Assembly: GCA_963850425.1 (NCBI GenBank)
Contig: CAWKLF010000001.1
Coordinates: 372,001 to 436,000, forward strand
DNA from: Gp1-AA133 sp963850425
GTDB lineage: Bacteria; Acidobacteriota; Terriglobia; Terriglobales; Acidobacteriaceae
Direction of reading: 5' to 3'
DNA length: 64,000 nucleotides
Within the stretch, counting starts at the first letter, position 1. Every line of letters begins with the position of its first letter. The notes below the pieces were generated by a model. It saw nothing but the letters and a program-made list of their open reading frames with translations. It searched no databases and was not told the origin of the DNA. Positions 26,452 to 36,330 of the stretch are shown here, piece by piece. Both the position numbers and the translations under genes were made by a program.

Positions 26452-27951
26452 CTAGTTAGCCCAGTCGAACGAGCGGGCAACGGCCTTCTTCCATAGCCGA
26501 AACATCTCTTCGCGCTTGTCAGAATCAAGATTAGGATGCCAGGTGTGATCGACCGACCAATTGGCGCGCAAGTCGTCAACATTCTTGTAAAAGCCCACGG
26601 CTAGTCCCGCGGCATAGGCCGCACCCAGAGCGGTTGTCTCTTTAATGGTGGGCCGCACGACCGGACGATTCAGAATGTCAGCCTGGAACTGCATCAGCAG
26701 ATTGTTTTCCACCATGCCGCCATCGACTCGCAGCGAATTGAGCGCGATTCCTGAGTCCCGCTCCATAGCTTCCAATACCTCGCGCGTCTGAAATGCAGTC
26801 GCTTCCAGCACGGCGCGAGCCAGATGTCCCTTGCCCGCATAACGCGTCAGGCCGGCAATCACACCGCGAGCACTATCCTTCCAGTAAGGAGCGTAGAGCC
26901 CTGAGAACGCCGGCACAAAATAGATGCCGCCGTTGTCAGTAACTGAGATGGCCAGCGCCTCGATGTCCGAACTTTTTTCGATAAGTCCGAGATTGTCGCG
27001 TAGCCATTGCACCAGGGCCCCGGTAATCGCAATACTGCCTTCGAGCGCATACACAGCAGGGTGCGTTCCCATGCGGTAGCCGAGCGTTGTCAGCAGCCCA
27101 TGTCTAGACGGCACCGCCTTCTCCCCGGTGTTCATCAGCAGAAAGCAGCCCGTTCCGTATGTATTCTTCGCTTCACCAGGCTTGAAGCAGGTCTGGCCCA
27201 CCAATGCGGCTTGCTGATCCCCGAGAATTCCGGCGATGGTCACGCCCTGCAAAACGCTTTCAGTTGCGGTACCGTAAACTTCGCTGCTCGACTTGATGGC
27301 AGGCAGCATCACTTTCGGGATATCGAACGTTGAAAGCATGCCGGCATCCCAATCGAGCGTCTTCAGATTCATCAACTGCGTGCGGCTGGCATTGGTCACG
27401 TCGGTGACGTGAATGCCACCATCCGCGCCGCCCGTCAGATGCCACACTAGGAAGGTATCGATATTGCCGAACAGCACGTCGCCCGCCTCGGCTCGCTTGC
27501 GCAGGCCAGAAACGTTTTCCAGCAGCCACCGGATCTTCAATCCGCTGAAGTACGTCGTGAGCGGTAACCCGGTGCAATCGCGAAAACGATCCTGCCCGCC
27601 GGCCCGGCTTATTTCCGCCACCTCCTCGGCGACGCGAGTGTCCTGCCAGACCAGCGCGTTGTACACGGGCTTGCCGGTCTTCCGCTCCCACAGAACTGTC
27701 GTTTCCCTTTGGTTGGTAATTCCGATGGCTGCCAGATCAGAAGGCTGGAGGGCTCTTTGCTGCAGCGCGCCCGCGATGACTTCCTGCGTGCGTCGCCAGA
27801 TCTCCTCCGCGTCGTGCTCAACCCAGCCCGGCTTAGGATAAATCTGCTGATGTTCGCGTTGCTCGCTCGCCACGATTCGCCCGGCACGATCGAAGATAAT
27901 GAAGCGCGTGCTGGTGGTGCCCTGATCGATTGCGCCAAGGTAGCTCGCCAC
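26452..27951 (-). CDS. glpK: Glycerol kinase
   Basis: 499 residues, the normal length, with a GTG start preceded by AGGA at about seven bases. FGGY kinase signatures are present: the N-terminal phosphate loop IDQGTTSTRFIIFD, PGWVEHDAEEIW, ITNQRETTVLWERKTG, TYGTGCFLLMNTG and the C-terminal signature LRVDGGMVENNLLMQFQADIL. It phosphorylates glycerol to sn-glycerol-3-phosphate with ATP in the cytoplasm. It lies between glpD and glpF, so the cluster covers uptake, phosphorylation and oxidation of glycerol. Confidence 0.97.
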   Translation of the reverse strand: MASYLGAIDQGTTSTRFIIFDRAGRIVASEQREHQQIYPKPGWVEHDAEEIWRRTQEVIAGALQQRALQPSDLAAIGITNQRETTVLWERKTGKPVYNALVWQDTRVAEEVAEISRAGGQDRFRDCTGLPLTTYFSGLKIRWLLENVSGLRKRAEAGDVLFGNIDTFLVWHLTGGADGGIHVTDVTNASRTQLMNLKTLDWDAGMLSTFDIPKVMLPAIKSSSEVYGTATESVLQGVTIAGILGDQQAALVGQTCFKPGEAKNTYGTGCFLLMNTGEKAVPSRHGLLTTLGYRMGTHPAVYALEGSIAITGALVQWLRDNLGLIEKSSDIEALAISVTDNGGIYFVPAFSGLYAPYWKDSARGVIAGLTRYAGKGHLARAVLEATAFQTREVLEAMERDSGIALNSLRVDGGMVENNLLMQFQADILNRPVVRPTIKETTALGAAYAAGLAVGFYKNVDDLRANWSVDHTWHPNLDSDKREEMFRLWKKAVARSFDWAN

Positions 27952-28059
27952 GTTTACGTCCTAAGAATCGAAGTGCAGGCCCAGCGCGCGACGCTGCCGG
28001 TCTATCTTACTGACATAGTTATCCACCGCGCGGCTTTTCTCATTTCTGTCCAGCCGAGT

Positions 28060-29604
28060 TCACGGGCGAGAAGTTCGCCCACCACCGGCGCCGCCTGCAG
28101 CGCGAGTTGCCAACCAAAAAGTTTGCAACCCGATGCGCCGGGCCAGCACGTCTTCGATCGTGACAGCCATTTCTGTTCGGGCGCCGTAAACCACCTCGGC
28201 CTGAATCGATGGGACTTCCGGTATGAGAGGTGAGTTCAGTCGCGAGTCTTCCTTGGCCACAGAAAGCACGCCTTCCGCCTCCGTGCCGAATTTTTCTGCC
28301 AGATGCTTGGCTGTCGCTTCCTTCAACCCATAAAGACTTGCCAGGAACCGCCAATGGTCCGCGCTGTATCCCTTCGCCCCGGCCAACTGGAAGTCGCGCG
28401 TCCTACTGGACACAGAGCCCCCACGTTGCTCCTGCACAGCGTTGACCGTGTCTTCCGCCATCGCGCGGTAGGTCGTCCACTTACCACCCAAAATGCTGAT
28501 AAGCCCCGAACTCTGATCCACCTCAACTTCATGCGAGCGAATCAGCTTCTTGGTTTGTCTCGAATGGGCCTCCCGTACCAGCGGCCGTACGCCAGAAAAG
28601 GCACTCACCACATCATCGACCGTGTATTGCAGACTGGAATAGCGGTTCAAATGGCGCAGCAGATACTCGACTTCGTCTCGCGTCACAGCAACATCTTGTC
28701 CGGGCTTTACCTCGTCATCCGTCGTACCGACTAGCAGCCGTCCCAGCCAGGGTATTGCAAAGATCACACGACCGTCTTCGGTCTTCGGTATAAGCAGCGC
28801 GGTCGTAATATCGCCGGCCAGAGGCAGAACAACGTGCACGCCCTTGCTTAGCACCAGCCTGTCCGACACCCCGGGACTGCTCAGCGACCTTAGTTCGTCG
28901 GAGAACGGCCCCGTGGCATTCACGAAGCCTTTGGCGCGCAACTCGAACGTGCGATCGTTGAGCGCATCCTTCACGACTGCGCTCGCCAATCGACCGTCCT
29001 CTCCACGCTGGAAGCCAATCACCCGGAGATAGTTCGCAACTTCCCCGCCAGCGTCAGAGAAAGACTTCACCAGGCTGAGGCAAAAACGGGCATCATCGAA
29101 TTGCCCGTCTTCATAGATCACTGCTCCAGAAACGCGCTGCCTTGTGAGCGTCGGCAGTGCCGCCAAGGCCTCAACCCTCGAAAGATTTGAGCTCTTCCCC
29201 AGGCGCGCTGATCCCGCCAGCCAGTCATAAAGCTTGAGACCCGCGAGGTAGTAAAGACTTTCAAGGCGGCTGAAGCATGGCACTAAAAACTGGCATGCAT
29301 GCGCAAGATGAGGAGCATTCTGGAGCATGCGCCTGCGCTCCGTGAGGGCCTCGCGAATCACCTTGAGTTGTCCGGCATCGACTTCGGCGACGGCTTGCTG
29401 GAGATAGCGAATCCCGCCGTGCGCCAGCTTTGTGGAAGCGCTGGATGTGCCGGAAGCGAAGTCTCCTGCGTCCACTAACGCCGTGCGTAGACCGCGGAGC
29501 TGTGAATCAAGCGCGCACCCCGCCCCGGTGGCACCCCCGCCGATCACGCAAACATCAAATGAATTCGATTCCAGCGCGCGCAGCGAATCGGCCCGGCTCT
29601 TCAT
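28060..29604 (-). CDS. glpD: Glycerol-3-phosphate dehydrogenase, C-terminus frameshifted
   Basis: The frame as read gives 514 residues. The N-terminal FAD motif is CVIGGGATGAGCALDS, followed by GDFASGTSSASTKLAHGGIRYL, both typical of aerobic FAD-dependent GlpD. The last 27 residues in frame (after RRIGLQ) are Gly/Arg-rich and unlike the family. If one A of the AAA at 28122-28124 (minus strand) is skipped, the frame continues as LFGWQLALQAAPVVGELLAR ELGW and stops at 28002, which is the expected C-terminal helix. So there is a one-base insertion, either a true mutation or a sequence error. With that correction glpD would end 50 bases before glpK. Start ATG 29604 has no clear ribosome site. Confidence 0.9.
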   Translation of the reverse strand: MKSRADSLRALESNSFDVCVIGGGATGAGCALDSQLRGLRTALVDAGDFASGTSSASTKLAHGGIRYLQQAVAEVDAGQLKVIREALTERRRMLQNAPHLAHACQFLVPCFSRLESLYYLAGLKLYDWLAGSARLGKSSNLSRVEALAALPTLTRQRVSGAVIYEDGQFDDARFCLSLVKSFSDAGGEVANYLRVIGFQRGEDGRLASAVVKDALNDRTFELRAKGFVNATGPFSDELRSLSSPGVSDRLVLSKGVHVVLPLAGDITTALLIPKTEDGRVIFAIPWLGRLLVGTTDDEVKPGQDVAVTRDEVEYLLRHLNRYSSLQYTVDDVVSAFSGVRPLVREAHSRQTKKLIRSHEVEVDQSSGLISILGGKWTTYRAMAEDTVNAVQEQRGGSVSSRTRDFQLAGAKGYSADHWRFLASLYGLKEATAKHLAEKFGTEAEGVLSVAKEDSRLNSPLIPEVPSIQAEVVYGARTEMAVTIEDVLARRIGLQTFWLATRAAGGAGGGRTSRP

Positions 29605-29672
29605 CTGGCGCTAGATTACTTGGAAGCGGTGGCGCGGGTCGAGTCTCATTCGCGAAACCTACTAGTCAACTT

Positions 29673-29719
29673 GTCTTCCTGAGAGGAGTGAGGCGCCAAC
29701 CAAACGGAGTCGAAGAACC
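29673..29719 (+). repeat. Degenerate acidobacterial intergenic repeat
   Basis: This stretch closely follows the better-preserved copy at 55668-55720 (read on its minus strand): shared blocks are TCCTGAG, AGTGAGGCG and AGTCGAAG in the same order and spacing. It sits between glpD and the RND operon end. Confidence 0.5.
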
Positions 29720-29747
29720 TGGTGTTCTCCGGAGCCTGACGAATTCC

Positions 29748-31238
29748 CTACTGCCCGTTGGAAGCCGGGAATCGCGTGTCTTTCTGCGCGACCGGAAGAT
29801 TCGCAACACTCCATCCTCCGCCCAGAGCCTTGATCAGCGAAACGCTGGCCGTCATGCGCCGTCCCGCAATCTCTACTGCCAGGCGCTGGTCGGTAAGCGC
29901 GATGCTCTGTGCGGTGATGACTTCCAGGTAAGTCGCAACTCCGCCTTTATAGCGGTTGGTTGAGAGTTGCAACGAGTGCTGGGCTGACGCAACGGCTGCG
30001 TCCTGAGTCTTGGCTTCCTCCTCCAGCAATCGCAGCCCAGCCAGACTGTCTTCCACTTCCTGAAACGCCTCCAGCACGGTCTGCTGATAATTCGCGACGG
30101 ATTGAGCGTACGAAGCGCGCACTTCATCTGTTACTGCTCGCCGGCGTCCTCCATCGAATAACGTTCCAATCGCAGACGCTCCAGCCGTGATGAAACCGCT
30201 GGGGCCATTGAACCAGTTCGTAATCGAGGTCCCTTCAAAGCCTCCGGCAGCGCTCAGAGTGATCGCCGGAAAGTAAGCCGCGCGCGCAATCCCAATCTGC
30301 GCATTGGCCGCGGCGACCCGCCGTTCAGTCGCAGCCACATCCGGCCGGCGTTCCAGCAGATCAGAAGGCAGTCCCATCGGAATCACAGGGGGCGTACTCG
30401 CCAGCAGAGCCGCGGGCAATGCAAAGCTCGGGGCCGGCTGACCGGTCAACACGGCGATAGCATGTTCAAACTGCGCCCGCTGTACGCCCAGATCCACGGC
30501 CTGCGCGCGCGTGGTTTCGAGCTGAGTCTCAGCCTGTGCAACATCCACCTGCGACACGATTCCCCCGCTGTAGCGATTGCGCGCGAGTTCGAGAGCCTTT
30601 TCGTAGGCATCGACCGTCGAATTCAATAGCTGTTCCTCGGCATCGAGCGCGCGCAACTGGAAGTAGTCGCTGGCCAGTTCCGCGTGCAAACTCAAACTCA
30701 CGTTCTCCAGATCCGCCGCGCTTGCTTGGGCGTTCGCGCGCGCCGCCTCCACCGTCTTCCGCACTCGTCCCCAAAGGTCGACTTCATACGAAGCGTCCAC
30801 TGGGAGCTGTAAATCTGTGTACGTAGTGGCCGGAGACAACCTCCCGTTGGGACGGCTTTTCGAGAGCCGGCTGCGCGTCGCATTCACACCCGCGGTCACG
30901 TTCGGGTATTGTGCAGACCGATTGATGCGCACCAAAGCCCGGGCCTGTTCGAACTGCGCCTCTGCAGCTTTTAGCGTCTGATTCGAAACTCTCACCTGAT
31001 CTTCAAGCGCGTCCAGTTGCGCATCATGAAAAACCTGCCACCATTTCCCTTTCGCTGTCTGGTCGGCGGGCTGCGCAGTTTTCCAGTTGGGCGGTAATTC
31101 TTTATATGCAGGGGGCGCGGGCGCGGCTGGCTTTGCATAACGTGGCCCAACCGCGCAGCCTGAAAGAAAAGCGAGTCCTATGTACACGAATGCCCAGGTG
31201 AAAACGGATCCCGGTACTCCGTGTTTTGAACCAGACAT
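29748..31238 (-). CDS. RND efflux outer-membrane channel, NodT/OprM-type lipoprotein
   Basis: About 496 residues. The N-terminus has a lipoprotein signal with lipobox FLSGC (FVYIGLAFLSGCAVGPRY), and the CAVGPxYxxP start is diagnostic of NodT-type channels. Two outer-membrane efflux repeats follow (about 70-270 and 285-480), with long helices (LKAAEAQFEQARALVRIN, YAQSVANYQQTVLEAFQEVE). It forms the trimeric exit duct of the tripartite pump. Its ATG overlaps the stop codon of the adaptor gene (TGATG), indicating translational coupling; a GTG three bases earlier is an alternative start. Confidence 0.93.
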   Translation of the reverse strand: MSGSKHGVPGSVFTWAFVYIGLAFLSGCAVGPRYAKPAAPAPPAYKELPPNWKTAQPADQTAKGKWWQVFHDAQLDALEDQVRVSNQTLKAAEAQFEQARALVRINRSAQYPNVTAGVNATRSRLSKSRPNGRLSPATTYTDLQLPVDASYEVDLWGRVRKTVEAARANAQASAADLENVSLSLHAELASDYFQLRALDAEEQLLNSTVDAYEKALELARNRYSGGIVSQVDVAQAETQLETTRAQAVDLGVQRAQFEHAIAVLTGQPAPSFALPAALLASTPPVIPMGLPSDLLERRPDVAATERRVAAANAQIGIARAAYFPAITLSAAGGFEGTSITNWFNGPSGFITAGASAIGTLFDGGRRRAVTDEVRASYAQSVANYQQTVLEAFQEVEDSLAGLRLLEEEAKTQDAAVASAQHSLQLSTNRYKGGVATYLEVITAQSIALTDQRLAVEIAGRRMTASVSLIKALGGGWSVANLPVAQKDTRFPASNGQ

Positions 31239-32467
31239 CACTGTGCCACTCCCTTCGGAGCAGCGTTCTGTGCCAATCGCACCGGCTGGCCCGATACCAA
31301 CGAATCCGGCGGATTCACCACGAGATTCTCATCTCCGTTCAGTCCGACCAGGACCTCGACGTCGCTCCCAAAGTCGCGTCCCAACGTCACCGGAATCAAT
31401 TCCGCCTTGCTATCTTTTACGACCGCCACCCGCAGCCCTTCGGAGCGAAACAGCAGAGTGTTCACCGGAATGGTGTACGTGGAGATGCTACCCGGAAGTT
31501 TCAGATGCACGGCCGCATACGAACCGGTAAAGAGTTCCCCAGTTGGATTATTCACCTCGATCTCCACCAATAGAGTTCGACTGGCGGAATCTATGGCGTC
31601 AGCCGTTCGCACCAGCCTGCCTTCGAAACGGCGCCCCGGAAATTCATCCAACGTCAAATCGGCCTTCAATCCGGGCTTCGTAGCCTGGGAGTAAACCTGA
31701 GGCACGTTCACATACACGCGCAATTTACCCGGAGCGGCAATATGAAACAGCTCACTCTTGGTCCCGGTGCTGCTTCCGGAGTTAATCAGCTGGCCGATGT
31801 CGGTATTGCGGGCGGTAATCACGCCGTCGAAGGGCGCATAGATCTTTTCAAACGATTGCAGCTCCTGCAGCCGCCGCAGATTCGCTTGGGCCGACTGCAC
31901 GATGGCTTTCTTTGCCGCAAAATCACCAGCCGCATTATCGGCTTCCTGTTGCGAAACGGAGTCGCTCTTCAGGAGCCCTTGATAGCGGGTCGCTGTAATT
32001 TCAGACAGGTGCATATTGGCTTCCGCTGTGCCCAGATCCGCCGTCGCCTGGTGCAATTGCTGATCGACTTCCGGCGTATCGATTTCCGCCAGGAGTTGCC
32101 CGGCCTTCACGCGTCCACCGATATCTACGTACCAGCGCTTCAAGTAGCCATTCGTTCGGGCATAAATGGGAGCGTCCTTAAACGCCTGCACGTTGGCAGG
32201 CAGAATGATCTCCTGGGCTGGCGCGGACTTCTTGGGCTGCGCGACAATCACCGCCGGAACGGCCAGTTGGTTGGTTTCGTTGCGCAGCGCATTACGCGCG
32301 CGTACACGCGGAACGATGCCCGAGATCACAACGATCGCCACCACGACGAAGGCAAGCAGCGCAATGATCCAACCCTTTTTCGGGTTCGATGGATGCTCTG
32401 CGTGTCGTGCGGACAAGTTGTCTGTCGGGATTCGCGTCTCCACGTTGTTTTCCTGATCCACCGGCAT
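31238..32467 (-). CDS. RND efflux periplasmic adaptor (HlyD/MFP family)
   Basis: 409 residues with GGAGAAGG just before ATG 32467. A cytoplasmic N-terminal tail is followed by one membrane helix (WIIALLAFVVVAIVVISGIV). Then come the lipoyl half-motifs (YARTNGYLKRWYVDIGGRVKAG and FEKIYAPFDGVITAR), the coiled-coil hairpin between them (about 125-200), the beta-barrel and the membrane-proximal domain. It links the permease above to the channel below; order in the operon is permease, adaptor, channel. The gap to the permease gene is 27 bases. Substrates are not predictable. Confidence 0.93.
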   Translation of the reverse strand: MPVDQENNVETRIPTDNLSARHAEHPSNPKKGWIIALLAFVVVAIVVISGIVPRVRARNALRNETNQLAVPAVIVAQPKKSAPAQEIILPANVQAFKDAPIYARTNGYLKRWYVDIGGRVKAGQLLAEIDTPEVDQQLHQATADLGTAEANMHLSEITATRYQGLLKSDSVSQQEADNAAGDFAAKKAIVQSAQANLRRLQELQSFEKIYAPFDGVITARNTDIGQLINSGSSTGTKSELFHIAAPGKLRVYVNVPQVYSQATKPGLKADLTLDEFPGRRFEGRLVRTADAIDSASRTLLVEIEVNNPTGELFTGSYAAVHLKLPGSISTYTIPVNTLLFRSEGLRVAVVKDSKAELIPVTLGRDFGSDVEVLVGLNGDENLVVNPPDSLVSGQPVRLAQNAAPKGVAQ

Positions 32468-32494
32468 CTTACCTTCTCCAAATCTTACGACCTA

Positions 32495-35400
32495 TCAATT
32501 CCCGCGGTTTGCTTCGGCTTCCTGACGGCGCCCGTGCAGCAAGCTGAAGAACACCGGGACAAAGAACAGCGTCGAGACAGTGGCCAGCAACAAGCCACCA
32601 ATCACCGCGCGTCCCAGCGGCGCATTCTGTTCGCCACCCTCGCCCATTCCAAGCGCCATCGGAACCATGCCAATCATCATGGCCATCGCCGTCATCAACA
32701 CGGGCCTGAAACGAGTGAAGCCAGACTCGAGCGCCGCCGTGATCGCGTCTTTTCCCTCTTCCAACTGCTCTTTTGCGAAACTGACCACGAGAATACTGTT
32801 GGCCGTTGCAACTCCCATGCACATAATGGACCCAGTCAACGCAGGCACGCTCAACGTCGTGTGCGTAATGAAAAGAAACCAGGCAATACCCGCCAATGCC
32901 GCCGGCAGCGCAGATATGATGATGAACGGATCCAGCCACGACTGAAAATTCACCACGATGAGCAGGTACACGAGCAAAATCGAAAACACCAGCCCTCCAA
33001 TCAAACCTACATAGGAGGACCGCATCGTCAGAATCTGGCCGCGCACCACCAGGCGCGATCCCGTCGGAAGGTCTTTCTTGCTTTCATCCACGATCTTGTT
33101 AAGGTCCCGCGCGACGCCTCCCAGGTCTCGGCCTTGTACCGAACCGTAAATATCAATCACCGGAGCGATGTCGTAGTGCGAGACAACTGCCAAACCAACA
33201 CCTCTGCGAATCGCGGCGAGACTTCCCAGAATCTGCGGTGGCGCTCCACTGCTGCCAGTTACCGGAATGTTCTGTAGTCCCTGCAGGGAGTCAAGCCGGT
33301 ACTGCGGAGTCTGGGTCGCGATGGGATAGCTCACGCCGTTTTTCGGATTCAGCCAGAACGTCGGCGTGGTCTGGAAGCTTCCGCTCAGCGAGATCAGAAG
33401 GTTCTGCGCAACATCGCGCTCCGTGAATCCAATCTGACCCGCTTTCGTCCGATCTACATTGATATGCAGTTTCGGCTGATCAAAGGCCTGCTGAATACGC
33501 GTATCTACCGTGCCTGGAATGTAACGAACCTTCTGCAGCAAATTGTCGGCGAATTTCCGATTCCCTTCCACGTCATTCCCGACAATCTGCACGTCAATGG
33601 GAGCCGGAAGTCCGAAATTCAGAATCTGGCTGACGATGTCCGCCGGAAGAAATGCAAAGGTTACTCCCGGAAATTCGTTGGCGAGTTTAATTCGCAGATC
33701 GTGAACATACTTGTCGGTGGAATGATGGTGCTCTGCCAAAGTCACAAGTATGTCGGCATCGCCCGGGCCTACTGGCGCCGATGTGCTGTAGGACAGGTTA
33801 ATGCCGCTGTAGGGCAACCCGATGTTGTCGATGATGCTCGACACCTCCTCGGTTGGTACTTGCTCACGAATCGACTGCTCCACCAGATCGCACAGGCGCG
33901 CCGTTTCTTCGATCCTCGTACCCGTCCGGGCCCGAAGGTGGAGTTTGAACTGACCGCTATCCACTCCCGGGAAAAAATCCTGCCCAAGCCAAGGGACCAG
34001 GACTACCAAAGACAGCACGCACACTGCGAAGAAGCTGACCAGGAACAGCTTGCGATGCTCGAGGCACGTTTCCAGCAGCCGGTGATAGCGTTCACGAAAA
34101 CTCTCGAAAGCCTGCTCAAAGCGAACCTGCATACGCACGAACGGGTTCCTGCTGGTGGTCGACGCATGACCTGCTTCCGCCTCGTGGCCGCGCAACAGGT
34201 ATTTCGCCATGGTCGGCACGACCGTTCGCGACAAGAAATATGACGCCAGCATGGCAAATGAAACCGCCTCAGCCAGCGGCACGAACAGATACCGCGCGAC
34301 ACCGGTCAGGAAAAACATCGGAACAAACACAATGCAAATCGACAGCGTCGAAACAAATGCAGGAACGGCAATCTGCTGCGCGCCATCGAGAATCGCGTGT
34401 TCCACTTCCTTGCCCATGGACAGATTGCGGTTGATGTTCTCGATTTCCACCGTGGCGTCGTCCACCAGGATACCGACCGCCAATGCCAATCCGCCGAGCG
34501 TCATGATGTTGATGGTTTCGCCCAGGGCGCTCAAGCAGATAATCGACGTAAGGATCGAGAGCGGGATGGAAACCGCGATGATCACGGTGCTCCGCCAGCT
34601 TCCCAGGAACACCAGGATCATGAAGCCCGTCAGGCAGGCCGCGATGATCGCTTCGCGCACTACGCCCTGAATGGATCCGCGTACGAACAAAGACTGGTCT
34701 GCCAGCAACCGGATGTTGAGGTCCGCTGGCAGCGTCTTCTGCACGTCCGGAAGCATGCTCTTGATCCCCGAGATGATGTCGAGCGTAGATGCATTGCCCG
34801 CTTTCTGGATCGTAAGCAGCACCGCCCGCTGCCCGTCGACGTGGGCGATATTCGTCTGCGGCGGAAAACCGTCGCGCACGTGAGCGACGTCCCGGATGTA
34901 GATCGTGCTGCTGCCCACGGTTTTGATCGGCAGATCATTCAGTTCCGCGACCGTCTTCGGGCTGGCATTCATGTCGACGTCGTACTCCAGCGGGCCGATC
35001 TTGGTCGTGCCCGAAGGCAGAATCAGGTTCTGCGCCCCCACGGCATTCACCACGTCGAGCGGCGAGAGACCTTTTGCCTGAAGCGCCTGAGTATCCAGGT
35101 CGACCTGCACCTGCCTTTGCTTCCCGCCGTACGGATACGGAATGGCCGCTCCTGGAACTGTGATCAATCGCGTGCGGATGAAGTTAACGCCGGAATCGAA
35201 AAGCTGCTGCTCTGAGAGTTCGTGGCCCGAAAGTCCCAACTGCAAGATGGGCACCGTCGAAGCGCTGTAACTGATAACCAGCGGTGGAGTCGTACCAGGT
35301 GGCAACTGCCGCAATTGCGTCTGAGAAATAGCGGTGACCTGCGCGATCGCTTTGTCAATGTTCGCGTGCGGCTGGAAAAACACTTTCACCACGGCGATGC

Positions 35401-35662
35401 CGTTGAGGGATTGCGATTCGATGTGCTCAATATCATCGACCAACGTCGTTAACGCGCGTTCTGTAACCGTCGTGATCCGGCTTCCCATGTCTTCCGACGA
35501 AAGCCCGCCGTAATTCCAGACAATACTGACCACAGGGATGTTGATCTCCGGGAAGACATCGGTGGGCGTACGCAGAATTACGATTGGCCCCAGAATCAAG
35601 ATCAGCAGAGCCAGTACCGTGAAGGTGTACGGGCGGCGAAGAGCGAGCTTAACGATCCACAT
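32495..35662 (-). CDS. RND efflux pump inner-membrane permease
   Basis: 1055 residues, twelve membrane helices in two halves. The start MWIVKLALRRPYTFTVLALL, the porter-domain text PVVSIVWNYGGLSSEDM and the TM4 proton-relay motif GILVDDATVEIENINRN are typical of hydrophobe/amphiphile or heavy-metal related RND permeases. AAGAG lies about six bases before ATG 35662. The pump exchanges protons for drugs, lipids, metals or secondary metabolites. The TM4 Asp pair favours an AcrB/MdtB-like proton pathway rather than the HME (CusA) one. No local regulator gene is adjacent. Confidence 0.93.
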   Translation of the reverse strand: MWIVKLALRRPYTFTVLALLILILGPIVILRTPTDVFPEINIPVVSIVWNYGGLSSEDMGSRITTVTERALTTLVDDIEHIESQSLNGIAVVKVFFQPHANIDKAIAQVTAISQTQLRQLPPGTTPPLVISYSASTVPILQLGLSGHELSEQQLFDSGVNFIRTRLITVPGAAIPYPYGGKQRQVQVDLDTQALQAKGLSPLDVVNAVGAQNLILPSGTTKIGPLEYDVDMNASPKTVAELNDLPIKTVGSSTIYIRDVAHVRDGFPPQTNIAHVDGQRAVLLTIQKAGNASTLDIISGIKSMLPDVQKTLPADLNIRLLADQSLFVRGSIQGVVREAIIAACLTGFMILVFLGSWRSTVIIAVSIPLSILTSIICLSALGETINIMTLGGLALAVGILVDDATVEIENINRNLSMGKEVEHAILDGAQQIAVPAFVSTLSICIVFVPMFFLTGVARYLFVPLAEAVSFAMLASYFLSRTVVPTMAKYLLRGHEAEAGHASTTSRNPFVRMQVRFEQAFESFRERYHRLLETCLEHRKLFLVSFFAVCVLSLVVLVPWLGQDFFPGVDSGQFKLHLRARTGTRIEETARLCDLVEQSIREQVPTEEVSSIIDNIGLPYSGINLSYSTSAPVGPGDADILVTLAEHHHSTDKYVHDLRIKLANEFPGVTFAFLPADIVSQILNFGLPAPIDVQIVGNDVEGNRKFADNLLQKVRYIPGTVDTRIQQAFDQPKLHINVDRTKAGQIGFTERDVAQNLLISLSGSFQTTPTFWLNPKNGVSYPIATQTPQYRLDSLQGLQNIPVTGSSGAPPQILGSLAAIRRGVGLAVVSHYDIAPVIDIYGSVQGRDLGGVARDLNKIVDESKKDLPTGSRLVVRGQILTMRSSYVGLIGGLVFSILLVYLLIVVNFQSWLDPFIIISALPAALAGIAWFLFITHTTLSVPALTGSIMCMGVATANSILVVSFAKEQLEEGKDAITAALESGFTRFRPVLMTAMAMMIGMVPMALGMGEGGEQNAPLGRAVIGGLLLATVSTLFFVPVFFSLLHGRRQEAEANRGN

Positions 35663-36068
35663 AGCAATCTCTTAATGGATGGACAAATTACTGCCCGAAG
35701 AACGATGCGCAATCGCCACAAACAGCGCGAGAAGATGTTCGGATTGCGACACTACCCCAGACGACTCATCGCAACATCGTTGCCAGTGCCACCCGGCGAC
35801 GTGCAATAGGCTATTTGATGACGGCTGAACCACTTAAGAAGCAAACTCTTTTCCCGCCCCTCGAGCCGGAACACGCTTTTCATGTCTATGGCTCGACACG
35901 CCTCGACACCCCGTCCAGCTAAGTCGTCCGGCCGTTCGATTCCAGTCCCCGCATTCGGTAGATAAGGGTGTCGCGGAATTCCCAGACGAGATGCCGCCCC
36001 CTCGCGCCGCCCAGAATCCAGTCAATATCCCGTAACCCTGGATCACACGCGTGCTCAATCCTGCTTAT
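35663..36068. other. Intergenic region upstream of the RND operon; no gene seen
   Basis: About 400 bases hold the presumed promoter of the minus-strand efflux operon. Short frames on both strands lack ribosome sites. A T-arm-like string near 35935 does not fold into a tRNA. Nothing else is recognised. Confidence 0.4.
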
Positions 36069-36170
36069 CTAACGGGCGTGACCTTCGTAGGCGGTGAAGT
36101 CGAAGTGCTGCTCGAGGAATGTCTCGAACAGGGAGCGGAAATCCGAGTCAACAACCTCTGGATGGCTCAC
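36069..36170 (-). CDS. Possible 33-aa peptide, unknown
   Basis: A short frame from GTG 36170 encodes a hydrophobic/acidic peptide with the segment FRSLFETFLEQHFDFTAY. A stop codon lies two codons upstream, and the start has no good ribosome site. It is downstream of the stand-alone sigma region-4 gene and on the same strand. It could be a remnant or a small protein; the antisense frame (from 36051) is equally open. Confidence 0.2.
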   Translation of the reverse strand: MSHPEVVDSDFRSLFETFLEQHFDFTAYEGHAR

Positions 36171-36330
36171 CTGCTAGACGAACTTCAGAACGGATCTCAA
36201 ACACTGCAGGAGAATCTTCCCGAAGAGCGCCGTGGCCACATCGCAGCCCCGGCGTATCGTAAACCCCAGCCCTCCCCCAAGTGCAAGGGTCTCTTCGGGA
36301 AACTTGGAAAATCGGCGAGCGTCTCGTGGT

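Noticed and set aside
31742..33277. Long (511-codon) plus-strand frame opposite the RND adaptor and permease genes
   Set aside because: Runs antisense to two clear genes; length is explained by the GC-rich third positions of the true genes.
35925..35975. tRNA-like string GTTCGATTCC before a CCCCGCA end
   Set aside because: The T-stem does not pair and no acceptor, D or anticodon arms can be built around it.
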